The notes: generated by a model not told the origin, from the sequence alone. Counted from the first letter of the stretch, positions 41,990-56,078 are shown. The stretch: DNA of 64,000 bases from Amoeboaphelidium protococcarum (GCA_023515745.1 JALECJ010000025.1:1-64000), one strand, 5' to 3'. Translations and numbers: made by a program.

Positions 41990-44900
41990 ATGGAAATGTT
42001 AAAGAGTATTGTGAATGATCGCCTGGTAGAGTAATAATAGGATAGTGACACTGGTAATACCAACGCGCCCAACAACAACAACAATAATAGACTCTCTGTT
42101 GTTTGTGCTTCGTGTGATCTCCCGATTCTGTCCAACTTTGTGCGATAATTTGGCGCCGTCTATCACTCGGAATGTTTCTGCTGCAATGTAAGTGTTATCA
42201 TATCGCGCGCGTGTTATCATCATCATCATCATGTATATGTTAATTGAGTGCAAGTGTAGGATTGCCAGAAAGTTGTCGCTGATCGCTTTTTCAAGTTTGA
42301 GACTGACAGTGGCGTCGTGGTGGCGTTGTGTGAAACGGATTATTACAAGAGAAAGACACTGTCCTGTGGCAAGTGTGGTCTGGCACTACGTAAGTCTTAT
42401 ATCAATGCTCTGGGGTAGAAGTTCCATCTCAGCTGCTTCACTTGCTCCATGTGCGATACAGTGTTTGGTCCGAATGACACATATTATGAGCACGATAACA
42501 AGATCTATTGTCACCTGCACTACTCTTAAAAGTGTGCTGAGCCGTGTGGAGGCTGTCAGATACCTATACTGAACTAGTTTGTGGAGGTGAAGGCTGATGA
42601 TTTTGTCGAGTAGTGGCATCCAGAGTGTTACACTGTTTTCAAGGTAAGTCGTTGTCATGAAGGCTATTTTTATGACCATCATCATCATTGAACGTGTTAT
42701 TGTATCGTTCGCGTGTGTGTAGAGTTGGTAAATTAAAATGGTTGAAAAAGGGTCCGTGAGCATATCCTAGATTCCTCATTAATCGAGTGCTTAGGTGCTG
42801 TAATCTGCATCTGATTTAGAAGATATCAAGTTGAGAGAGAAGCTGATGTTTGAAAAGGTGAATAGAATCTGCACAGTGCTGTCCGCATTTGAAGAATCGG
42901 CTGCGGCATGTATATCTGATATGTTATTACACGTGTCCAATTAATCAATGATTGATGCCGTGTGTGAAGCTGGTAATTTTATCTTACACGTTGATGCGCT
43001 GTTTGCCGGTCTTGATGATCTTAATGCCGAGTTTAGTCTTTTCAAGGATGAGATTGGGCTAAGTTACAACAAAGAGCCGAAAATGCTCAGCAAGAAGATT
43101 GTTAATTTCTTCTCTTTACTGGCACATACTCAGGATAGTGGTTTGAAGTAGTAGGGAACTGTCACTCAGGAGTTGCTGTCGCTGGTTACCAGTTTGGCTT
43201 AGTATCTGAAAATTTTGTTGCGTATTGGAATGAGTGGCGCGTTGAAGCTCGAGAGTCAGTACAATTCCAAGTCGGCTATTGGAGCATTTCTGAACCGTTT
43301 GATGGAAGTGGGTGAGTAACAATTTCAGGATGATGATTACGATACCTCAGTTGGTGGCGGTGCGTTTACTGTTAGATTTAATTCTAAATTCAAGTTGGTT
43401 GACACCGATGTTAAGAGCGATTTATGTAAAAGTTGTAAGACTTCCGTTGAAGAGTCATGTTATCGCCTCGGTGAATCAAGATGGCATAGAAAATGTATGA
43501 GCTGTGCTGTTTGCCGCAAAAATTTGGCTGATCTTCTGGACTAGAAAGCGAATGATGATGTGGCATTCTATGACGGTGTTGAGAACAAACTTCTCTGCTC
43601 TGAACATCAATCATCATAATCAAAGGCAGGATTTGTCAAAGTTACCCAGCTGTAAGAGTATGGCTTTTTATTGCGTGTTGCTCTCAAGCGATTGTATAGT
43701 CTTTTGAAGATAAAAGGTATGACAACTATATTTGAGATATTCTAAATGATGTACGTACATTCATACATTCGGTGATGTGTAGATGACTCGAATATGTCAA
43801 CTTCTTAGTCTTAGCTGGCTCGAGGAAGTCCAAGATAAGAACAATTGTAGTCGATGGATTTGATTAATGAGAAGATTGATGAGCTTGCGCCATTGAACGA
43901 TGATGAGGTGCCTGAGTTCGTCCCTCGACCAAGATCTATGGTTAGTGAGAAGGCTGTGCGTCGTCTATCGCTCTCACTGCCGGATGATACTGCTGATGTT
44001 ATACCTCAGAATTAACGCGATAGTGTCGATGAACAACATGCTCACGGTGACAATAATAACAATATTAATTCCAGTGATCAAGATGGTGGTAATGCTGCAC
44101 CGTTGAATAAGATTAAAGTGGCTGATCATATCATGTCTCAACACAATTTGATTGAAGAGTACAAGGATGGTATGACCATCGATGTGATGCCACCTAAAGC
44201 CAGTGCTGTCGCTATATCATCGGTGAAAAAGTATTCTCAAGTTGATACCTCTTCAAAGGCTCTGTCTTCATCACTGCCAGAATTGCACCAGGTCGGTCCA
44301 GTACAACGGGCTAAACAGGACTCCAATGCAGCGTATCCTGAACTGAACTCTCAGCATGCCGCCACCTCTCATAGCATATCTAAGGCATAAGGATCTGGCG
44401 ATTCTTCGAAAGGCTCATCAACTGGAGTTAAGGACGCTAATGGCGGTCGCCATCTGTCAGAATTGGATGCTTTGGAATAGATGACTGTTTTCCATTTGGC
44501 AATGTTTAAACTGTAGCCATTTGTCGCTGATCATTACACGCCTAGCGAGCTATTGGACTTGGTGCGCAAGAAGGGTAAAGCTCCGTTCTGGTCTAAAATA
44601 CTAAATACGTTGAAGCCAGTTAAAAAGGCTTCAAAGGCGCGTGAAGGTTCTTTTGGAGTTCCACTGGACGTTGTGGTGGAGAAGTACGGCGTTGAGAGTA
44701 AGCATTTGGGCAGCTAGCATTACCGTCCTAGAATACCAATCTTTATGGAGAATGCAATCACTTGTCTGAAGAAACTCGATTTGAACATTGAAGGAATATT
44801 CAGAAAGAATGGTAATATCAAGAACTTGCACAATCTGCAGGATCAAGTAGATCTAGATCCGAGCTATGATCTCTCAGCAGAAGGACCGATCTAAATTGCT

Positions 44901-45530
44901 GCTCTGATGAAGAAGTTCCTTCGAGAGATGCCTGAACCATTGATTCCATTCAAGTTGTATAAGCTGATGATACTTGCACAGTCTAATCCAAATCCTGATT
45001 AGAGGCGGACGATGATGCACTATCTGATATGCACTTTACCAAAAGCTAACCGAGATTTACTCTAGGTGTTATTGTGTTTTCTACGTGATATCGCCCAGTG
45101 CAAGAACAACAAGATGGACTTGTCTAATCTGGCCATTGTGATTACACCCAACATATTCTATTCTAATAGTAAAGTCGCCATTGCTAATGTCACGTAGAAA
45201 TCTGGACATGCCGCAATCACAGCCAACTAGAAGGAGAAGGATGAATCTCTTCTCGACATTGAGACAGTGAAGACTTTGATGGCCATATAGGATGGAATGT
45301 GGACGGTGCCAGAGGAGTTTTCAGAGTTCATCGCGTTGAATGAGATCAATGAGGGCCTCAGTGATCTGCCAGCCAAAGATGTCCTGAAGAAGATTGAGAT
45401 GCTGGTGGGTAATAGGAAAGGTACTACAGTCGTGGGAAGCACCAAGGTGAACTCTAATATAGCTGGTAATTATAGTAACGTTGAACAGGTTTCAATGTCT
45501 CCCGTGTTGAATGCCTAGAAATTGAGTTGA
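41990..45530 (+). CDS. LIM-domain Rho GTPase-activating protein (Lrg1/Rga-like)
   Basis: Four exons (41990-42187, 42260-42643, 42723-43716, 43783-45530), introns 72, 79 and 66 nt; 1107 residues. Zinc modules: LIM1 from CASCDLPI to CFCC/DC (about 37-70), LIM2 from CGKCGLAL, LIM3 from CGGCQIPI to WHPECY, and a separate LIM4 near 480-520 (CKSCKTS, WHRKCMSCAVC). A RhoGAP domain spans about 818-990 (VPLDVVVEKYG, arginine finger R866 in EGIFRKNG, KKFLREMPEPLIPF, NLAIVITPNIF). The layout is close to yeast Lrg1, which inactivates Rho1 during wall synthesis and mating. Long disordered linkers separate the modules. Confidence 0.92.
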
Positions 45531-45675
45531 GTAATCCATGATTGTACTGAATAGTTTGCAATTGCACTGTGATACGTTAATCCGCAACAAACGACAATGA
45601 CAATGATAATGGAAGGATTAAAATGATGAACATGATGCTGATGATGATAAGGAATATACATTTTTACACAAAACA

Positions 45676-46482
45676 TCACTGATAACTGTTATAACTTCGA
45701 TCACTGTGACCACTCTGCAATAATATTTCATTTCGTATGAGGCAAAGATCCTAATCCAGCATCTAATCATTCAACTTTTAAGATGTATTACCACCGTGCT
45801 AGTCACCATCATGATTTAACTTATAAATGGCACCTTCTACAATAATCTACTCTTAAATTCCTATCTAGTTATCATATTCCGATTTAAATTCTGCCATTTG
45901 TTGAACATTTTTACGCGTCAACTTTGTAGAGATTCTATCTAAATTCGCCCTTCTGCCTTGGGTAAGAAATTATTCTGCAGCAGCTAATCGATACTAATAC
46001 TCTCGCTCAACCAGCTCTATATTAGATCTGTATCTTCTCCGCAAGTCCTATTAAATGCATTAAATGTAATTATGCCGCGACTAATCAAAGTCTGTCAATA
46101 TCAATTCAACGTCAGCTTCCATTCGCTGCATTCTAATCTCAATTATGTGTTCGCGGATCTTGGTGCAGAACACTTCCATCTACTTGAGAGCATCTGATGC
46201 CAGTTGCTTATCTCTTTTCTAGCCATGACTCTATAATTCCACTGGTTCGTCAATCAAATTAATATCGACAGTCATTTCTTTATCTTAATCAGCTGATTTG
46301 ATAATGGGATAGAGAATGCTCGTGATAATCAAAGGGTGAAAATGATGAAAATAAAATTTTTTAAATTCCGTTGTCGCACTTTGGATCAATTTTATTATTG
46401 CGCAGTTTGTTAGAAGTTGGATAAATTCTTTGCTTAGATCATTAACAGCCTCATTAGCATTTTCAGTGTTATCTCTTATCAT
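45676..46482 (-). CDS. Coiled-coil protein, unrecognised
   Basis: Open frame of 268 codons to TGA. The middle (about 85-200) is strongly helical and charged: QMEVFCTKIREHIIEIR, MQRMEADVELILTDFD, DLRRRYRSNIELVEREYQY. The first 65 residues include a hydrophobic His/Phe/Ile stretch (FYFHHFHPLIITSILYPII) that may be an unspliced intron rather than protein. It starts 51 bases from the divergent LENG1 start. No family recognised; a cytoskeletal or centriolar role would be a guess. Confidence 0.65.
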
Positions 46483-46533
46483 TGCGATATATTTCTATCG
46501 GAGATTGATTGAATCGTGTAGGTGCGACGAAGT

Positions 46534-47175
46534 ATGGGAAAGTTGAATATATTGAGGCATAAGAAATGGCACGTTGGCAATTAAGACAATTTGGATAAAG
46601 TGAAGCGGGATGAGACAATTAGAGCTAATAAAGAGGCAGATGAGTAGAAGAGAGCTTTGGAGATTGAACGCGAAATTAGACTTGATGCCCTTAGATCCTA
46701 GTCCACAGTATAAGGAGAATAGTCTCCGCTGCGTAACGTCTTTATGAAGAGTGATATCAGTGCGGAAGAGAATGTAGACTACAAGTAAAAGAAACGGTAA
46801 TAAGAGCTGAATTTTAGGGAGAAGAACAATTTAATGTGGCGATTATAGAAGGAAGAAGGTAGATCTTCATCATCCAGCAATAAGCCGTGGTATAGTCGCG
46901 ATGTCGCCGCACCTATTCCTAATCGTGTAAAAGACCCCGAGGTTGATATCGATCGTAAAATCGCACAAGATCCAATGAGAAGAGTTTATTCCCAGTCATA
47001 TTAATAGCGATCTATCGCTAAGACTAAGCCTTATACTTAATAAAAAAGTAGTCGTCCGGATAATCATAATCAATAAAGAGTAGACGAATCCCATAATGAT
47101 CTCATGGCGCAGCTGAGGCGTGAACGCGTTGAACGTGAGCTAAGGGAAAAGAAGCGTTCAAAGTAGATTGTATGA
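46534..47175 (+). CDS. LENG1: LENG1-like Cir_N domain protein
   Basis: Single exon, 213 residues. The N-terminal Cir_N domain is diagnostic: NILRHKKWHVGNQDNLDKV, then KRDETIRANKEADEQKRAL. The rest is charged and low complexity, with PWYSRD in the middle and a basic coiled-coil end (LMAQLRRERVERELREKKR). LENG1 relatives associate with the spliceosome or nuclear RNA processing. Many Gln are TAA/TAG. It is distinguished from Cwc25 by the HKKWHVxNxDN wording. Confidence 0.85.
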
Positions 47176-47260
47176 ATGTATAATAGTCAAAAAAAGTATA
47201 CAAAGAATGAATAATAAAAAGTGTATGTCTATTAAGTCTACCACATGTTCAATATCATCA

Positions 47261-50200
47261 TCATAGAGATTTAATTGAAAACTCTTTAGGGATCGACAGT
47301 TCATCAAGAGATCCACTGAGAACAGTCTGCGCCGACTTCATTGCTTTCTAATGATCTCTCTTGACACGCTGCGCTGCCTGATGTAAATCATCTATGCTAG
47401 TAGACAGCAGTAAATCCCTCCTCTTCTGTCTAACATCGTCTGATACTCTATTTATGAAATACTGTTAGCCATATTCATTAACCTTCAGTGGCTGATCCAG
47501 TGAGGAGAGCATTGCAATCTTGGCCTCTTCCAGATAGTTGGCGGTGACAAATTAGTCGCATGTACTAACGGTATTATCAAAAGTCTCTAAACTTTTCAAT
47601 GGTTGTGGATCACGGTAAGAAGTGAATGACAATATTCCATGAGTGGCATCAAATGAACAAGACGATCCATACGCACCTCCTTTCTCTCTAATCTCTTTAT
47701 GAATATGCTTACGGGAGAGAATCTAACTTAGCAACTGAATTGCCAATGATTACGTCGATAGAAAATCAACAGCATCCCCACCATCATCATTATCATCATT
47801 CAGATTATAACATGCAGCAGTGAATGATGTATTGAACGGCAACTTGAACCATTCTTTCATTTCATGGTCATTCGGGACTTCAGCCGTATAATTGTTAACA
47901 TTCTAAAATACTCCACTTTCATCCTGTGCACATAGTCCGGCTTGGAGACTCAGTTGTTCAACATGACGCAAATTATCTTACAGCAAGTCTTCAGAGGCAC
48001 AATGCAATGAGGCGCGGCATTACATGGACTAATCCTGGCCACTAAGAATAGATTTCACCTATTTTAAAGCCTCAACTGTTGCGCTAATATCTTACTGAGC
48101 CACCTAATTCATAAAGGAGACATACTTCAATCCATCATAAGCAGATTCCAAATACTTTCCAACACCCAACTTGGATTAAGCATTTGATTTCGCATAGGCA
48201 TGTCCAGAGTTGGATACACCACTAGACAGATTAGCGGCAATCATGGAACTGATAGTCTGAATAGTGGCTGTGTTATCAACATTGACATTCTTCATGATAT
48301 CTAGCAAAATATCAAAAGCTTTGTTCATATTCTCTGGCAAGTACAATGTTGATAGAACGAGAGCATCTTGAACCATTTTCTAATCGTCATACTTGCAAGC
48401 AATAAAAGGACTCATAGATACGCCGCCAGTGTACCGCTTGATCAACTCCTCAAAATCAGATCCATTTACACTTGATGTACCCAAACTCTGCACTAAAGCA
48501 CAATATAGAGGCAAATACATTCGCATCTTGGAATCAATACGTCCATTCAGCGGGAATAACAATTTGAAAAAAGACAAATCATTAGTTGCACCAACATAAG
48601 TATAAACTGGGATATCTTTGGATATCTTCTTAGTGTCAACAGGGTATCTGATCACCTCAGTAGATGCATCTTTAACTTCAATCTTTGGTAGTACATCGAC
48701 ATTTGGCACCTGATTCTATTCCTAAGCTAGTTGTAAATTCATAGAATCAATCTATGCGAAATCCTTCACACTTGCTTACACTTATTGAAGAAGTTGATCT
48801 TCCTTCTTACGCAACTCTTGATTGTAATTCTCACTAGGATTCATCACAAATTGTAAACTATGCTTGTTATCCAATAGAGATGAACGTATATACTCACTGA
48901 AGAGTCGACCACCATCAAACATTTCTTTAAACTTTGTAACTTTACTGTCAATATCCAAATCAGAAGGAACATCCAGACCATACAGCATATCACTTATTAC
49001 ACTTGAGGTAACTGATATTCCAAAATCACGCTTAGGCATCTTATTCCTAAGCAATATCTAATGCAATAACGCGTCTACTCTTTACTATGAGCACCATGAC
49101 AGATCCTAGGAACAATGGTCGAGAGTATTCATGATGGCAGACTAAACTTCCACCTCCCCGCCACCACCAGACTTCCCATCAACAACTCCAGCAGAGAAGA
49201 CAAAATGTGGTCCAAAGTCACTGATACCAGAGCCGGCTGAAAACTCTTTACCCAATTTCGCGTCCAGCAACGACTTATAGAATGGTGCACTCTGGCCGTC
49301 AAATAGCAGAGATGACATAATAGACAGATTAAATCTATCCTGAATAAAATTGTCGGTGTGAAATCCTTTCATAATCCATGAGCAACTATACTTGAGCTAC
49401 TAATCAATAGGACCAGACATTTGATCATACTAAAACGTCTCCTGGATGGTTCTTCCACTTGACCACAGCTTGTATTTACCATCACCAATAATATTCTGGC
49501 CTAATGCAGCGTGTTTATTATAACTCAGACTATTCGCTAAATCTCTAACTGCAGAGTACTGATTAATCAACTCTTCAATCAAAGGAAGCTATTCCTAGAG
49601 TGCATACTAGCCAAAAGTAAATAACTTCATACGCGAAGGAGAATACTGCAGGCGATGAAAGTCTACCAAGTCTTTGTACCTTAAAAGAGGAATCTAATAA
49701 GGATCACCGCCAGAGTTGACACTGTACCTAATATCAACACCGTCAAAAAGATGCTCCATCTACTTGTAATAGAATAAATGATTACTGTTCGATAACACTC
49801 CTTTCATCTCATTAAACACCACGCCTTTAAACTCATAATCGCCCATATTAGTAGTAGTAGATGCAGATGCAGCACGCTTCTCCAATCGCCAACCCTCCTG
49901 TCTAAAATCAGACTCTTTCAACAGTGGATCCACAGTGGCGTCCATATATACAGCCAACAGATTATCCAAATCTTTTCTCTATAAACTGCTGAACGGATAA
50001 ATGGTGTAATCATTAAATGTCCACGCGTTCATGTACGTGCTCATACTCCTATTCATCATGTTAAAGAATGGATCCCGTACAGGAAACTTGCGCGATCCAC
50101 ACAGAACGGTATGCTCCAGTATGTGAGCCACACCTCTACCATCACTGACTGGAGTGCCAAAACCAAGAGCTATAGTCTACGGTTCGGATATAGTAGATGC

Positions 50201-50326
50201 TCCACTCTGTCCAATCCTGTGGATATTCACCATCTACGCACCACATGAATGTTAAAGTTGAGTCACCTTCAAATCTCTCACCACATTCTCTGCAATCACC
50301 TTAAACTTGCCTCTTCCCACACTCAT
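47261..50326 (-). CDS. CYM1: Presequence protease (Cym1/PreP/PITRM1, M16C)
   Basis: Intronless, 1021 residues. The inverted zinc site is VAHILEHTVLCGSRKFPVRD (HxxEH), then STYMNAWTFNDYTIYPF and QEGWRLEKRA. The second half has the PreP closing motifs EIREKGGAYGSSCSFD and ILSFTSYRDP. PreP degrades cleaved presequences and unstructured peptides in the matrix. The N-terminus (MSVGRGKFKVIAENVVRDL) is short and only mildly basic, so a classical presequence is not obvious; the frame is open upstream without another Met. It is convergent with LENG1 (85 bases). Confidence 0.93.
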
Positions 50327-50739
50327 AATTTACTCCGAATTATTATTTTAATCTTAGAGAGAAATTAATAACGGGATAATACTGAAAATGCAAAAGAGTA
50401 AACCACTTTCCAAATTACTATTTAGTTATCGCGTTGAACACCTGCAGTTGGTAAAAAGAGAACGAGATTAAGTGAGAGAAACAACCGCGCGCGATGACAA
50501 AGAACGACGAAACGTCAGCTCGAAGAGTAAACGCGTTCCATTTCTCTCTCTCTCTCTTTCTCGCTTCATTCTATCATTCACTCTCTCTCTTTTCCCTCTA
50601 TTGAAAGTCTACTCTTTCTATTCCTATCATAAAACTAATACTACTGCATAAGTGTATAAAAGAATACTAGACCTTTCATCTAATCCATATAAAATTAAAA
50701 TTTGTGTTGGAAACCAATTATTACTAAAATCTAAAAGTA
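50327..50739. promoter_or_regulatory. Divergent promoter region of CYM1 and UNC45 with CT microsatellite
   Basis: 413 bases. A CT dinucleotide tract lies at about 50546-50600, flanked by AAACGCGTTCC (MluI-box-like) and AACGTCAGCTCG. Pyrimidine-rich tracts before fungal start sites are common core-promoter features. No gene seen. Confidence 0.5.
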
Positions 50740-52551
50740 ATGTCTGAGAGTAGAGAATAGGTGAAGTAGCTGTTCTTAAGTGCTAGTAGTGATATTCAAT
50801 TGTTTGAGGCTCTGAAGAAGGGATATGATTTGATTAAAGATGACGCTGAATTGGCACAAATTATCGCGGATTCTGATAATTTGAGATTGGCTGCAATGTC
50901 TTTTAGTTTAGATTCTAGTTTTGGGTGTAAGGTTTTTGCATTGCTTCCTATTGGTTACTTGATTGACTGTTTGGAGTACGAGTCTGCGGATCGTCAAGTC
51001 ACTATTCTGTAATATCTGCAGGTGGCTGCCAGTCATGCAAAATGTAATAAAGTTTTGTAATCCAGTAAAGATTTTAATGATTATTTGGCAACTTTTGCTA
51101 GTGGTGGTGGTAAAAGTCTTGTTGTTGGATAGAGCAGAAGTAGCAATAGCAGTAGTAAAGTTAATGATCCTGCTCAGGTGGAGTAGTTGCGCAATCTGGT
51201 CCAAATCCTTAAAGTGAAATTGTAAAAAGAACGCAATTTGGAAGCTTTTAAAGAGCAATTCGATAACAATACTAGCGTGGCAGTGGAGGGTATTGCCTAC
51301 CTTATCGTGTCCTGGAAAAATAGGAGACTTCTGGGCGGTGATGAGGAATTTTTGAAAAAGTTTATCGCATATGGTCAATCTAATGATATTACACAGATCT
51401 AGTACGGATTGGCAGCTATTGTATATAATCTCTGTAGTTATAAGAGAAAGTTGAGTGAAGAATAGGAGCAAGTTATGAAGTTGAGAAAGTTTGCCAAAGA
51501 TGAAGATGCCGTGTCTTAGATGGGTCCTGGTGGAGAAGGAAGTAATGACGATGATGTGGCGGATGCTAATGAAGTCATTGATTAGAGATGTCGCCATTTA
51601 ATTGATTTGGGTGTGATGAGCCTCTTGCACAAGATTGTGAAGAGTGGGTGTTCATCATAATGCATGAAGCTCTTGGCAGTCATACTGAATTAGCTATCGA
51701 ATATAATTGACCGTAGAGCTGTGCTTGCTTAGTAGGGAATTGTTAAGGTGGGCATGATATTGCTTAATGATGACCCTCTGCCGAAAGAGATTAAATTTAT
51801 CCCGGTGTAGAATGATCAAGATTCCTTATAATTAAATGTTTGCAGTGCTTTTAGTAAAATTGCTATCACCGTCGATCCTAATTATGCTTTTACTAGAGAC
51901 CGAGTTATTGAATTGATCCGCCCGTTATTATATCTGACATAGAGCACTTATGAGCTGCATCAGTTTGAGGCAATGATGGCCCTGACTAATTTAATGTCAA
52001 TTGAGAAAGATCGGGAGGTCGTTTTGGAGTTTGCGTGTAAGGCTGGCATAATGAAAGGCATCGAGAATGTTGTATTCAGTGATAATGTTCTGGTTCGCCG
52101 TTCAGCTGTGGAATGTTGCTGCAATATGTTATATTGTGAGCCGGCCATTAAATTCTTCTCCGGCAATAGAGATAAGGTCAAGCTGATGTTGGCGCTGTGT
52201 ACTGTAGATGATGAAGCCACGGTTTCCGCTGCCAGTGGAGCATTGGCCATCATGTCAATATGTGGTGAGGATGTAGTGCCTTGGGCTGCAGAAAGTAAGA
52301 CGATTTGCAGTTACATTGCCGATCTCGTGCCGTTGAGTTAGAATGCCATCGATGAATTGTTATCTTCTCAGTCAGTGGCTCTGCTTTAGCGTGCTTGTAT
52401 GATAACTCGGAATCTTATATCTGCTGGTAGGAAGCAATTGCTTGAAGGAAATGTGAAATAGTTGTAAAAGTAGTTGACCAGTGGCGATCCTGAAATTAGA
52501 AAAACTGCCCAATTCACTCTATAGCAAATATCATTGTAAAAAGAAGATTGA
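50740..52551 (+). CDS. UNC45: UCS-domain myosin chaperone (UNC-45/She4), no TPR
   Basis: Single exon, 603 residues. Armadillo-like helical repeats run through the protein; the UCS part is recognisable from about 340, with HQFEAMMALTNLMSI, VVLEFACKAGIMKGIENVV and RRSAVECCCNMLYCE, the pattern of UNC-45/Cro1/She4. Animal UNC-45 has an N-terminal TPR domain that binds Hsp90; none is visible here, as in fungal She4/Rng3. It folds and protects myosin motor heads. Starts AGTAATG; the C-terminus is Gln-rich through TAA/TAG codons. Confidence 0.88.
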
Positions 52552-52630
52552 TTTAAATAGTTCTGTTACCCAAAAAATAATTTTGTATTCTACATTTTCA
52601 ATACTGCTATATTAGTTACAAAAATAATTA

Positions 52631-55600
52631 TCACTTCTCAGCGTCTAAACTATTAGTCGATCCAGCTGCAGATCTTGCAGCCTTCTTATCTTGAATTGCT
52701 TTCAGAGCAGATGATGAAAATACCAACTTGCCTCCCTCTTGCTTCTTCACAGCCGATTGTCTTTTCGCGGCAGCTTCGGCACGCTCTTACTCCTTCTTGG
52801 CACGCTCAGGGAAATTTTAAGCAAACAGCGGACACACCTTGTTAGTCATAATATGACCAATCTGACCACATGCACGACACTTTCTATGACTAGAGCCGAG
52901 TCGCTTCAAACCACTTTCATCGATTCCCTAAACTGGTCCAGTGGCAAGATCCTTAGCCGTTAAGCCGTGCTCCCTCTTCAGTCGTCTCATCTCCTCCTAT
53001 ATCTTCTTCTTACGCATCTCGTTATCATCAACATCCATCATGGCAATGGAGGAGTCTCCACCCGAAAGTTCAATCAGCCGCTTCTATTTCAGATAAGCAT
53101 TTATAATGCGAGTGTCAGTAATAACTTCCTCCTACCAAACCTCTTTGCCAGTTTCATCTTTTACCCGTCGCTTTATGAGGTATCCTTTCGGCATCATTGT
53201 GGCTCTAGATGACGTGACGCTTTATGTATCTTCATCATCAAGCAAAGATGTGTATTTCACCTTCTATAACTACTAAGACTGCTGAATCATCTTCATCATC
53301 TCTTGCATCTCAGCCTCAGCTTCAGCCTGTTCATTATCATCATCTTCCAGCATAACGTCCAACTCGGGCTCTTCATTAGAACTAAGTGCCTTCGCCTGAG
53401 CATTCCACACATTCTGCAACTCCTTCTTGTAAAATCTCTACTAGTCTGTCAGGGAGAACTTGTGTCCAGTTTTCACTTGAGATGCATAATAAGCCTAGAA
53501 ATCCTCATGAGTAGCACCATTCCATAGGAACATCTCTTTGGATGAGAACCAGAAAAAGGAGAAAGCCTCACCTCGACCTGTGGGATCTCCAGGACCAAAC
53601 ACTTGGACCATTCCCTTGGAAGAAGCAGCCAATAGTACATTCTTGCATATATTCCAAGGACTCATCTAAATCTCTTCATCCAACTAAACTTCAGGCTGCT
53701 CCTCAGCATCTTCATCATCCCCACCCGTTCCAATCTCACCAGATCCATAACCGCAATCAGCCAGGCGCTATTAACCCACACGCATTGAATCAAAGGCGAC
53801 AATCTACTCAGGCGTGAGCATACGGAATAGTTCCTACTCGGAAGGTAGTGGTAACCTGTCGCGGATAGAAATCAGAACCTTGTTACTCTTCTTCGCCTTT
53901 TGAACATTGAATAATTCTTTAAGATGCTTCTTCAAAGATTAATCATGATACCTGTAGTAAGAATTGATAACTCTATTTATGGGATACTTGGTATCTCTAC
54001 CACGCTTCTTTATTCTACGCAGAGCAGCAACTTTAAGCCGATCGCGCACTAAGAATTTCACCTTTCTAGACTGAGGCGGTGGAACATGCATAAGAGGAAT
54101 AGTCTATCCAACTGCATATGCTCGCATAATGGGCCTCAAGTAGAAAGAGGATCTTCCTTTGAGCGTGGTACGAATGAACAGAAAGTCATCATTATGCAGT
54201 TCCTATTTCCAAATAGGAGCAATAAACAGGTTATTCTTAATAGCTTGCACAGTCTCCCCTTGCTTAACATTACCAAAACAGAAAAATGGTGAAGCGTCCA
54301 CCTACTCCAATACACTTGGCATTCCATCCGCAAGTTTAGGAATGAAAGGATCCTTCTCTTCAGTCTTGCGGTAATAATTCATAATGAATGAACCCATACC
54401 AACATTAGACACCAGTGGCGGATACTCTTCAGAATACTCCATCAGGACAAAGTCTGAGTTATCTTTTAGAGTCAAATCCTTGGCAGAAGACAAAACTTCA
54501 GTCACCTCCAGCCCTCTAATCTTATTCTTCTTCAAAGCCTTCACCTTGCTAAACTAAACCGTATCTCCACCATTCACCTTAAATTACGGTCTATGCCATG
54601 CTCTAAGATCAGACTTGGACATGTATCGCTTAAAGAACGGCATCTGAAGTTTAAGAGCAGGCAGTGAGTGCTAAATAAATATTCTACCAAAATGCTACCT
54701 GACGCGTCCACGCTTCTTTATACTCTCATAATACCGATCATTGGATAGATTTAACTTTTCCGCTGGGACTTACGAGATAGCTCTTATTATAGCCGCATTA
54801 GCTCCTCTCTTCTTTGGTGGTCGTTACATTTATGATTATGCAACAGCACGGCCCGCCTAAGTATCTCCCGGAACCGATACTACAGTGGAGTCCACCTACT
54901 GGAAAGGATCATTCAGATTAACAATGACGGGGACTTTGGCCAATCTCTCGGCATCCTGCTCATCCCAAATAATCTAATCTTCCCACTCTCCATCAATAAG
55001 ATCAAAGTTGGGAATATTTCTTAGTCTTTATTCTATTAGATCTAATGAGCCTAATTTATCGCAATTCTCCTAATCACTGACATCCCAGATAATATCATCT
55101 TCCCAATTAGTGATACTAATTGGATGTAGATCATGTTATTCTTACTTTGAAAGATGATGAACTTGATCAGAACTCTAAATCATTAGATTATTTTAAAAAG
55201 ATTTATCCACTTAAGAATATCTGAGCTAGTTGTGATGTCCAGTGTCCGACTTTTATGGTAGTGGTCTATAGCTATTAAAGAGCTCTAAATCATTCGGAGC
55301 AGGTGTATTCAATTTCTCCAACCAGACTTGAATCTCTTTAGGCAACGGTTCCTCCACAGAATCTTGAACTTTATAAGCTCTAGTACTACCAGCCGTTCGT
55401 TAGGAACTATTAGATTGAATACCACTGAATAACTCTGTAAATTTCAAAGGACCATCCTTGGTAAATAGTGGGAAAACCTATTTGACTTCTTCCTCTGTTG
55501 CCACCCGCCTCGAGTCATCGTCGACATTATTGATATTAAGAGGCTTCATCTCCGCAGATTACTACTTCCTTGATGACAATGGATCCTCATCCTCATCTAA

Positions 55601-55825
55601 TGCAATAAGATCATCATCATCAACATCAATTTCACTCAAATCTGATCCTGCGACATCACCATTTAATGACTAAAGAGACGCATTAACTACACCTTTTGAA
55701 TCAGATGAACCATTCTGCATAGACTACAGACCAGCCAGTGCGTTCCCACTCAACAAAGACGCTAATTCCTAATCTCCACTATCACCCAAATTTCCAAACA
55801 GTAAGCTAGCAGGAATTCCATTCAT
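52631..55825 (-). CDS. TAF1: TFIID subunit TAF1
   Basis: Intronless, 1064 residues. The acidic N-terminus (IDVDDDDLIALDEDEDP) may be the TBP-binding TAND region. Two WEDxIIWD motifs follow (TNWEDDIIWDVSD, GEWEDQIIWDEQD). The DUF3591 core is clear: LMEYSEEYPPLVSNVGMGS, NYYRKTEEKDPFIPKL, NNLFIAPIW, FLFIRTTLKGR and YYASQVKTGHKFSLTDQQRF. A zinc knuckle (CRACGQIGHIMTNKVC) lies near the end. There are no bromodomains, as in fungal TAF1. It scaffolds TFIID and contacts core promoters. Convergent with UNC45 (79 bases). Confidence 0.95.
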
Positions 55826-56078
55826 ACTGATAATCTGTATAATGGCGCTTAATTAATAACACTAAAATGATATTTAAGACAGACTTACACTACCTAGTTG
55901 TCAATAGTCGAGAGAGTTGGAGCTGTTCAGAGTTTTCAGAGGAGGAAAAAGAGAGGGACGAACAAAGAAGAAAGCGCGCGTGTCAATTAAACGATCGTCT
56001 CTTCAAGAGAAATTTCCCTCCAATGCAAAGTTGCCTCAGTTGAACTCCATAGCTATAAAGTTAAGAATTGTAAAAAAA

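Noticed and set aside
50908-51597. 229-codon minus-strand ORF
   Set aside because: Antisense to UNC45, no recognisable motifs, low-complexity hydrophobic composition.
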